64,000 bases of DNA from Polynucleobacter sp. SHI8 (GTDB lineage: Bacteria > Pseudomonadota > Gammaproteobacteria > Burkholderiales > Burkholderiaceae): contig NZ_AP027204.1 of the NCBI RefSeq assembly GCF_027944005.1, positions 1,984,001-2,048,000 on the forward strand, given 5' to 3'. Below the pieces are notes generated by a model, which was not told the DNA's origin, did not search any database, and worked only from the letters and a program-made list of their open reading frames with translations. The translations under genes and the position numbers were made by a program. Of this stretch, positions 14,674 to 20,655 are shown piece by piece (the first letter of the stretch is position 1; each line of letters begins with the position of its first letter).

Positions 14674-15477
14674 TTATTGCATTAACTTACGTAATTCCAT
14701 CAGTTCATTTTTATAGTTATTCAGATGAAGTGATCCAACATTTGGGTATTCTAAATTCAGAATTACAAACATTGCTCCCATCATGATGAAGGCAAATAAG
14801 AATGCTAGCACCCAATCATTCTCTTTCTTAATCACCATACTATAGCCACTTAAAAAAGATACTATGGCTATTAAAATGAAAAGTGATTGCAGAATTAAGA
14901 TGGGGGGATGCACCTTCATTAATAACACCTGATCCCCAAAAGATTCATTCATCTTTTCAATACTTGCAAAGACATTATTCTTCGCAAGATCACGCGTCCT
15001 TAATGGCGCATCGATGATTGCATCTATCGCTTGAGCTTTAATTTTGTTAAGGCGTTTTTGTTGATCATTAATACGTGCATTTAAAGTTTGTAAATTTTGC
15101 CAATCGTCGTATAGCATAATTTCATGATCCAAAAAATCGAGAATTGAGTTCTGGAGTTTTAATTGGTCAGTCTCATTGAGTAATTGTGTAACTTGATATG
15201 CTGACGAAATAGCCCTTACCTCTTTTAAGGCTGCATTTTGTCGTTGACTAAAATGTTCGGTCGCTATTGAAAAACTAAACGCAATTAATAAAGCAGATAT
15301 GCCAAAAATTGCGGTTAAAAAGTCATCATGTATGGCTGGGCCCTTATCCTTGGAGATTTTTTTTAACCTCCATTTACCAAACCAAGAACCAATCAACATA
15401 AATATGATTATTGCGATGAAAAAAAATAGGGGGGCAAGCCCATATTTGACTTCTATAATTTGCATTGTTTGAAGCAT
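14674..15477 (-). CDS. DUF4239/bestrophin-like membrane protein
   Basis: 267 aa. Two N-terminal helices (about 14-32 and 52-73), a long cytoplasmic or periplasmic helical segment rich in Gln/Lys/Asp (75-195), and two C-terminal helices (198-216, 224-243). The layout and the DFLTAIFGISALLIAFSFSIA helix resemble DUF4239 proteins, often annotated as bestrophin-like; ion-channel activity is not established. It is 47 bp upstream of the FGE-like frame on the same strand. Confidence 0.65.
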   Translation of the reverse strand: MLQTMQIIEVKYGLAPLFFFIAIIIFMLIGSWFGKWRLKKISKDKGPAIHDDFLTAIFGISALLIAFSFSIATEHFSQRQNAALKEVRAISSAYQVTQLLNETDQLKLQNSILDFLDHEIMLYDDWQNLQTLNARINDQQKRLNKIKAQAIDAIIDAPLRTRDLAKNNVFASIEKMNESFGDQVLLMKVHPPILILQSLFILIAIVSFLSGYSMVIKKENDWVLAFLFAFIMMGAMFVILNLEYPNVGSLHLNNYKNELMELRKLMQ

Positions 15478-15523
15478 GAATGTTCCAAAGTAATCGGAAT
15501 GTGTCTAATATAAAATTTAAAGT

Positions 15524-15727
15524 ATGTACTCAGTTCAAAGTGTAAACCATATGTCCGGCAAAACTGCATCAATCAAAATTGTTAGGCGGCTAAATTTAAC
15601 TAAAATTGATTGCGTTAATACTACCTACGATGAGCATACTCAAATCGTTAAAGCTATTTTGACTAAAAAAACTACTGTAGGTCAAAAATTATCAAAAGCT
15701 CACTCATATATAACAAAGCTAGATTGA
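15524..15727 (+). CDS. Short hypothetical frame, doubtful
   Basis: 67 codons with no clear SD and no recognised motif; an internal ATG (MSGKTASIKIVRR) could also start it. Basic composition. It may be a decayed gene or chance frame in an intergenic stretch. Confidence 0.2.
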   Translation: MYSVQSVNHMSGKTASIKIVRRLNLTKIDCVNTTYDEHTQIVKAILTKKTTVGQKLSKAHSYITKLD

Positions 15728-16025
15728 AGTGAGAACAATTACCCTTGGAATGCTTCAAGATACGAGAAAACTGGCATCTGGATGAATGGCTACAAAAAGT
15801 ATTAAAACTTTTCTCGCTCAAAAAAACTCTATCCAATTCTGACGAGGGTTTTACTTTCCTAAAAGTCCAAGAGAACTTCAGCCCTTCTCAAGCAACAATA
15901 TATTTATCTAAGTAAAGTAAGCTATATTTTAGCTCTAAGGACTTATGCCTTTATGGATCTCCAAATGATGGGGCTCTACAATCGGTCAATGTCGCTGTAT
16001 GGGTAAATATGAAGTTAATTACATG
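15728..16025. other. Gene-free stretch before the FAH operon
   Basis: About 300 bp with stops in all frames I read, AT-rich, and no RNA gene or repeat I recognise. It may contain relics of a lost gene. It leads into the operator/promoter at 16026. Confidence 0.4.
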
Positions 16026-16073
16026 AAAATGTAAAAATGATCGTTTTTACATTTTGTGCAAATTAAGTATAAA
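16026..16073 (+). promoter_or_regulatory. Promoter with 12-bp palindromic operator for the FAH operon
   Basis: A perfect inverted repeat, AAAATGTAAAAA (16026-16037) and TTTTTACATTTT (16044-16055) with a 6-base centre, covers a -35 candidate TTTACA (16046-16051). A -10 candidate TATAAA lies at 16068-16073, spacing 16. No T-run terminator role is likely, as the gene start follows 40 bp later. Confidence 0.55.
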
Positions 16074-16114
16074 AGCTAATATCTAAAAAATGTTCTTAGG
16101 CAAAGGAGATAATC

Positions 16115-16909
16115 TTGGCTAAATGGTGTCGCTTTATCAATAAAAAAACTGCAGAAATGACGTATGGCAAACTCAGTCAAGATGGTATACAGATCGAAAC
16201 CATCTCTGGGAATTTGTTTGCCGATTACGAAATGACTGGTGACTATTTGTCTTTGGATGATGTTGAACTTAGTTATCCTTGCCAGCCTACGAAGATGATC
16301 GGATTATGGAATAACTATCACGCGGCAGCTGCTCAACAAAATAATTCGATTCCACTTGAGCCTCTATATTTTATTAAGTCTAACAATTCTTTTTTAGAGC
16401 CAGGAGGTGCCATCAAGCTTCCAAAAACTTCCACTGGTCCTGTCGGAAGGGTTATTTATGAGGGCGAGTTGGGCATCGTCATCGGTAAGATCACAAAAGA
16501 AATTTCAGTTGCAGATGCGAAAGATTATATTTTTGGTTATACCTGCGTTAATGATGTCACAGCTTTGGAGATTCTTACAAAAGATGAATCTTTTAAACAA
16601 TGGACAAGGGCTAAAAGCTACGATAGCTTTGGACCTTTTGGCCCTTGGATTGAGACTGACGTGTCTTATGAGAACTTAACGGTTAAGACTTTAATCAATG
16701 GTCGAGAACGCCAAAGCTATCCATGTTCTGATATGATTTTTAATCCTTATCAAATATTAAGCTATTTGTCATTTGATATGACTTTGTATCCAGGAGATGT
16801 TATCGCTTGTGGAACTTCTTTAGGAGTTCTTCCTATCAAGGGTGGTCAACTTATCGAAGTAGAGATTGAAGGTATTGGTAAATTGGTTAATACAGTTCAA
16901 GATATTTAA
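16115..16909 (+). CDS. Fumarylacetoacetate hydrolase (FAH)-family protein
   Basis: 264 aa with a TTG start; SD AAAGGAGA lies 6 bases upstream and fixes it. FAH-fold marks are EGELGIVIGK (metal Glu pair), YTCVNDVTA, the RAKSYDSFGPFGPW strand with Lys and Asp, and PGDVIACGTSLG near the end. These enzymes hydrolyse or decarboxylate keto-dicarboxylates such as acylpyruvates. First gene of a probable three-gene catabolic operon with the ketopantoate-reductase-like and acyl-CoA ligase genes. Confidence 0.88.
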   Translation: MAKWCRFINKKTAEMTYGKLSQDGIQIETISGNLFADYEMTGDYLSLDDVELSYPCQPTKMIGLWNNYHAAAAQQNNSIPLEPLYFIKSNNSFLEPGGAIKLPKTSTGPVGRVIYEGELGIVIGKITKEISVADAKDYIFGYTCVNDVTALEILTKDESFKQWTRAKSYDSFGPFGPWIETDVSYENLTVKTLINGRERQSYPCSDMIFNPYQILSYLSFDMTLYPGDVIACGTSLGVLPIKGGQLIEVEIEGIGKLVNTVQDI

Positions 16910-16980
16910 TAAAAGCTGTTTTGGGTGAAGCTACAAACAAAATGGATTTGTAGTTAAATCTTATTTTACTTGGTGACATT

Positions 16981-17985
16981 ATGAAAATTTGTGTTGTAGG
17001 TGCTGGGGCTATTGGGGGGCTATTGGCAATTAAACTTGCCCAATCAGGAAACGATGTAACCGTAATTGCAAGAGGTCCAAATCTTAAAGCGATTCAGGAA
17101 AATGGTTTTAAGTTGATCACTGAAGATGGTAACGAATCCGTCACGAACCTTCGCGCCCTAAACTCCATCAGTGAAGCTGGGCCACAGGACTTGGTAATTT
17201 TAGGAATGAAGGCGCATCAAGTGGCTGCAATTGTCCATGAATTACCTGCTATGTATCATGAAGAAACTATGGTGCTAACTGCCCAAAACGGAATTCCTTG
17301 GTGGTACTTCTTCAAACATGGTGGTGAATATGAAGGTCGCACCCTAGAAAGCGTTGATCCAGGCGGTATCATTGCTTCCAATCTACCGATCGAACGAGTC
17401 GTTGGAACAGTTGTCTACCCAGCTGCCGAAATAATCCAACCGGGCGTTCTTAAACATATTGAAGGAAATCGATTCTCTGTTGCAGAAATCGATAACACAT
17501 CTACACCTAGAATAGAGCTCCTCTCGAAAACTCTCAAAGAAGCAGGTTTTAAAGCGCCAGTAATTTCTGATATTCGCTCTGAACTATGGACGAAACTATG
17601 GGGTAATCTGAGTCTAAATCCCATCAGTGCCCTAACGCATGCAACCCTCGTCGATATTTGTGAACTTCCTATATCACGAGATTTAGTCGCAAAAATGATG
17701 AAGGAAGCGCAAGATGTTGGAGAAAAACTCGGCATTCAATTTCGGGTCTCTTTAGAAAAAAGAATCGCCGGCGCACAAGCTGTTGGTGCCCACAAAACAT
17801 CCATGTTACAAGATATTGAAGCTGGTCGTACCATTGAAAAAGATGCTTTGATTGGCTCAGTGATTGAACTTGGCCAGATCGTTAATTTACCCACTCCACA
17901 CATTGATGCAGTCTTTGCGTGCATCAGTCTGCTTTCTAAAATCTTGGCCGATCAAAAAGGTCAATTAAAAATTACCCCCTATTAA
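16981..17985 (+). CDS. Ketopantoate reductase-family 2-keto acid reductase
   Basis: 334 aa. The NADPH-binding GAGAIGGLLA motif is at residues 7-16, KAHQV around 80, and the C-terminal domain has LWTKLWGNLSLNPISALT, containing the conserved Lys and Asn-type pattern of PanE/ApbA. Pantothenate synthesis is possible, but the setting between an FAH-fold enzyme and an acyl-CoA ligase suggests reduction of another 2-keto acid. The gap of 17 bp to the next gene supports an operon. Confidence 0.85.
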   Translation: MKICVVGAGAIGGLLAIKLAQSGNDVTVIARGPNLKAIQENGFKLITEDGNESVTNLRALNSISEAGPQDLVILGMKAHQVAAIVHELPAMYHEETMVLTAQNGIPWWYFFKHGGEYEGRTLESVDPGGIIASNLPIERVVGTVVYPAAEIIQPGVLKHIEGNRFSVAEIDNTSTPRIELLSKTLKEAGFKAPVISDIRSELWTKLWGNLSLNPISALTHATLVDICELPISRDLVAKMMKEAQDVGEKLGIQFRVSLEKRIAGAQAVGAHKTSMLQDIEAGRTIEKDALIGSVIELGQIVNLPTPHIDAVFACISLLSKILADQKGQLKITPY

Positions 17986-18002
17986 TCAAGAGGAAAACTT
18001 TT

Positions 18003-19526
18003 ATGAACTACTGTACGACTCTGCCAGAATTGTTATCTTTAGGTAATGACGACCAACCAGCAATTGGCGCTCCTGATCAGTTGGATTTAACTTTCAAAAG
18101 TTTACGACTGTTCATCACTCATACTGTTGCTCAACTGAACAACTTTGGTATCGGTAGAAATGATCGTGTAGCAATCGTTTTAGATAATGGTCCTGAGATG
18201 GCTTTGGCATTTATGTCTATCGCAAGTGGTGCAACCTCCGCTCCACTGAACGCAGGGTATCGTGCTGACGAGTTTGAGTTTTATTTAGAAGACCTCAAAG
18301 CGAAAGCCATTGTTGTTAAAGCTGGCTCTGAGTCTCCTGCTATAGCTGTAGCCCAAAAATTAGGTGTTGCGATTATTGATTTACACCCTACTCCAGAGTG
18401 TGGAGCCGGAACCTTTACCCTTAGCTTACGTAGCAAGAAAAAGATGACTCTTAAAGAAGGTGGTTGGGCTAGAGCTGATGATGTAGCATTGATTTTGCAT
18501 ACCTCAGGAACAACTTCGAGGCCAAAAATTGTGCCCTTGTCGCAAAGTAATGTTTGTGCATCTGCAGGTAATATAGGAAACACGCTTGCTTTTACCGCTA
18601 AAGATCGTGGTCTAAATATTATGCCTTTATTCCATATTCATGGGCTAATAGCTGGCATTTTGGCGCCACTTTCGGCAGGTGCATATGTGTCATGTACCCC
18701 AGGCTTTAATGCACTGAAGTTTTTCTCATGGATGGATCAAATTAAACCAACTTGGTACACCGCTGTGCCAACGATGCATCAAACTATTTTGACAAGAGCC
18801 AACAATAATCAAGCGATTATTCAAAATAACCCACTGCGTTTTATTAGATCCTCTAGCTCCTCAATGCCTATGAAGGTAATTGAAGAACTAGAAGCCTGCT
18901 TTAAGGCTCCACTGATTGAGTCTTACGGCATGACTGAAGCCTCACATCAAATGTGCAGTAACTTACTGCCACCTGCCCAGCGTAAACCTGGAACTGTTGG
19001 GGTTGCAGCAGGTCCTCGTGTGGCCATTATGGATGAGAATGGTAAGCTTTTGGGAGTGGGCGAAACCGGTGAAATCGTGATTCAAGGGGCAAACGTGACC
19101 AAGGGCTATGAAAATAATCCAAAGGCAAATGCCGAGAATTTTACAAAAGGATGGTTCAGGACCGGTGACCAGGGAACAATTGATGCTGATGGTTACGTGA
19201 CGATTACTGGCCGTTTAAAAGAAATTATTAATCGTGGTGGTGAGAAAATTTCACCAAGAGAAGTCGATGAAATTTTAATGGAACACCCAGCAGTTTTGCA
19301 GGTGGTTACTTTTGCTATTCCTCATGAAAAACTTGGTGAAGAAGTTGGCGCTGTAGTTGTTCTTCGTGAAGGTAAATCTGCTGAAGAAAAAGATATTCGT
19401 AGTTTTGCTGCTGGAAAACTAGCTGATTTCAAAGTTCCTAAAAAAATTATCTTTATGGATGAAATTCCAAAAGGGGCGACTGGAAAACTACAACGTATTG
19501 GTCTTGCGAGTAAATTAGGCTTATAA
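18003..19526 (+). CDS. AMP-dependent acyl-CoA ligase, oxalyl-CoA synthetase (AAE3/Pcs60)-like
   Basis: 507 aa adenylate-forming enzyme. AMP motif HTSGTTSRPK (166-175) has Ser where most relatives have Gly, as in AAE3/Pcs60 oxalate-CoA ligases; NIMPLFHIHGLIA, SYGMTEASHQM and the hinge region GRLKEIINRGGEKISP follow, and the catalytic Lys is in GATGKLQR near the C-terminus. SD AGAGGAAAA precedes the ATG. The substrate is inferred from family pattern only. A Frc-type CoA transferase or oxalyl-CoA decarboxylase is not in the window. Confidence 0.86.
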   Translation: MNYCTTLPELLSLGNDDQPAIGAPDQLDLTFKSLRLFITHTVAQLNNFGIGRNDRVAIVLDNGPEMALAFMSIASGATSAPLNAGYRADEFEFYLEDLKAKAIVVKAGSESPAIAVAQKLGVAIIDLHPTPECGAGTFTLSLRSKKKMTLKEGGWARADDVALILHTSGTTSRPKIVPLSQSNVCASAGNIGNTLAFTAKDRGLNIMPLFHIHGLIAGILAPLSAGAYVSCTPGFNALKFFSWMDQIKPTWYTAVPTMHQTILTRANNNQAIIQNNPLRFIRSSSSSMPMKVIEELEACFKAPLIESYGMTEASHQMCSNLLPPAQRKPGTVGVAAGPRVAIMDENGKLLGVGETGEIVIQGANVTKGYENNPKANAENFTKGWFRTGDQGTIDADGYVTITGRLKEIINRGGEKISPREVDEILMEHPAVLQVVTFAIPHEKLGEEVGAVVVLREGKSAEEKDIRSFAAGKLADFKVPKKIIFMDEIPKGATGKLQRIGLASKLGL

Positions 19527-19759
19527 GTGAAGCAAGCTAACTTCACAAATAGTGGCATATTCTTTATAGAACTGACGAATTCTGTAAGAATAAATTGAAT
19601 TACATGGCTTTAGTTATCTAATTTATAAAGATTTAAGTTTTTTGTAGAAACTGATAATATGAGTGTGAGTTGGTTTAAAAACATCGTAATTGAGATTACA
19701 TTAAAAATTTAAAGTGGTTGCATTTTTCAACTAAAAGCCTTTTTCAAAGAAAGATAACT

Positions 19760-19843
19760 ATGACAAAATTTTATAATCAAACTCGACGTCATTTATTAAT
19801 GAGCAGCGCCAGTACGGTAGCACTTGCAGGTCTTGTGAACTGA
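19760..19843 (+). pseudogene. Stub of an exported protein: Tat-like signal peptide only
   Basis: The frame reads MTKFYNQTRRHLLMSSASTV and then ALAGLVN before a TGA (19841-19843): a twin-arginine (TRRHLL) signal peptide with hydrophobic core, but no mature protein. It seems to be the start of a periplasmic protein (binding proteins often have such leaders) cut off at a rearrangement. The region 19527-19759 before it has no gene. Confidence 0.55.
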
Positions 19844-19989
19844 TAATAGTTTTTGAATTGATTTATGTTATCGAGCGTCCAAAGATGGGATTTGGAAAAT
19901 AAAGATCCATCACCTATTAAGCAATCTCTCTTCCAGCGATCAGCTGTTTCCAATATTGGCGCGATAGGGTGTGTTGATATTTTTGCCAT
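19789..19989 (-). pseudogene. N-terminal remnant of an AAA/McrB-like restriction-type gene
   Basis: The minus-strand frame begins MAKISTHPIAPILETADRWK and continues with a GDGSLFS...LWTLDNINQFKNYY pattern that resembles the N-terminus of McrB-like AAA ATPases. From about 19843 it runs antisense through the Tat-signal stub and stops. So only about 49 residues are original. The family assignment is from memory of the pattern and is tentative; the truncation itself is directly visible. Confidence 0.4.
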
Positions 19990-19996
19990 ATATATT

Positions 19997-20018
19997 ATTA
20001 ATGATGTATTTCATTAAT
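19997..20018. repeat. Perfect 8-bp inverted repeat upstream of the McrB-like stub
   Basis: ATTAATGA (19997-20004) and TCATTAAT (20011-20018) with a 6-base centre, in an AT-rich promoter-like stretch 8 bp before the minus-strand ATG. It could be an operator of the lost gene. Confidence 0.4.
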
Positions 20019-20083
20019 ATATACCCAATTAATTTCAACTTTTAAAATCATCAAGCTTTACTTAAAGTAACGCTCAAAAGACA

Positions 20084-20111
20084 AAACCCCCACCATTCCT
20101 GATGAGGGTTT
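20084..20111 (-). terminator. Terminator of the tRNA gene
   Basis: On the minus strand AAACCCTCATCA-GGAA-TGGTGGGGGTTT folds into 12 pairs (two G-U) with a GGAA tetraloop, followed by TTGTCTTTT. It begins 7 bases after the CCA end of the tRNA. Confidence 0.8.
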
Positions 20112-20118
20112 GCTTTTC

Positions 20119-20195
20119 TGGTGGGCCCACCAGGACTTGAACCTGGGACCAAAGGATTATGAGTCCTCTGCTCTAACCAACTGAGCTATAGGCCC
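20119..20195 (-). tRNA. tRNA with CAU anticodon, probably tRNA-Ile2 (lysidine type)
   Basis: 77 nt including an encoded CCA. Minus strand begins GGGCCTATAGCTC; the anticodon loop is CTCATAA, giving CAU. The acceptor stem closes fully (GGGCCTA with TGGGCCC, one G-U). CAU could be Met or Ile2; the variable and T-arm part (TTGGTC...GGTTCAAGTCC) resembles E. coli ileX more than metT, so Ile2 is favoured. Elongator Met remains possible. It is separated from rpoD by partial tRNA copies. Confidence 0.88.
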
Positions 20196-20645
20196 GTTAA
20201 TCTTTACATGCTGTTTTGCACTACTTAACTACTTCAAAACCACACTAAAACCGCATTTACTACACACCTCGGTTTTTGCCTTGGTGTGTAAGCGGTGTGT
20301 AAGCAATTTTGACCACCTAATTCACCACTAACCTCTTGAATCTATTGAGGTCTTAGTTACAAGACCCCTAGGGCTTCTTTCTTATGAGTCCTCTGCTCTA
20401 ACCAACTGAGCTATAGGCCCGTTAATCTTTACATGCTGTTTTGCACTACTTAACTACTTCAAAACCACACTAAAACCGCATTTACTACACACCTCGGTTT
20501 TTGCCTTGGTGTGTAAGCGGTGTGTAAGCAATTTTGACCACCTAATTCACCACTAACCTCTTGAATCTATTGAGGTCTTAGTTACAAGACCCCTAGGGCT
20601 TCTTTCTTATGAGTCCTCTGCTCTAACCAACCGAGCTAACGGCCC
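20157..20645. repeat. Two tandem 225-bp units plus third partial copy, each starting with a half-tRNA
   Basis: Copies 20157-20381 and 20382-20606 are the same as far as read; a third begins at 20607 and diverges at about 20632. Each begins with the anticodon stem-loop and 5' half of the CAU tRNA; only the leftmost is part of a complete tRNA gene. Each unit carries two adjoining direct copies of GGTGTGTAAGC (20283-20304; 20508-20529) and an inverted ACACACC, like arm sites of an integrase attachment region. There is no gene in the units. Confidence 0.85.
20607..20645 (-). pseudogene. Orphan 5' half of a CAU tRNA next to rpoD
   Basis: The minus strand reads GGGCCGTTAGCTCGGTTGG and continues to the anticodon, then changes into the 225-bp unit. 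Its acceptor bases (GGGCCGT) would mispair at two positions with the 3' half of the complete tRNA at 20119, so it is not its lost partner. It is likely the remnant of the tRNA gene that originally followed rpoD. Confidence 0.65.
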
Positions 20646-20655
20646 TGGTAGGCGA

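Noticed and set aside
16910..16980. CTACAAA/TTTGTAG hairpin after the FAH gene considered as a terminator
   Set aside because: Stem of only 7 A/T-rich pairs with no T-run; the gene order suggests read-through to the next gene.
20157..20645. Repeats considered as CRISPR or as several functional tRNAs
   Set aside because: The units are 225 bp and touch each other without variable spacers, and copies two and three lack a tRNA 3' half, so neither CRISPR nor tRNA array fits.
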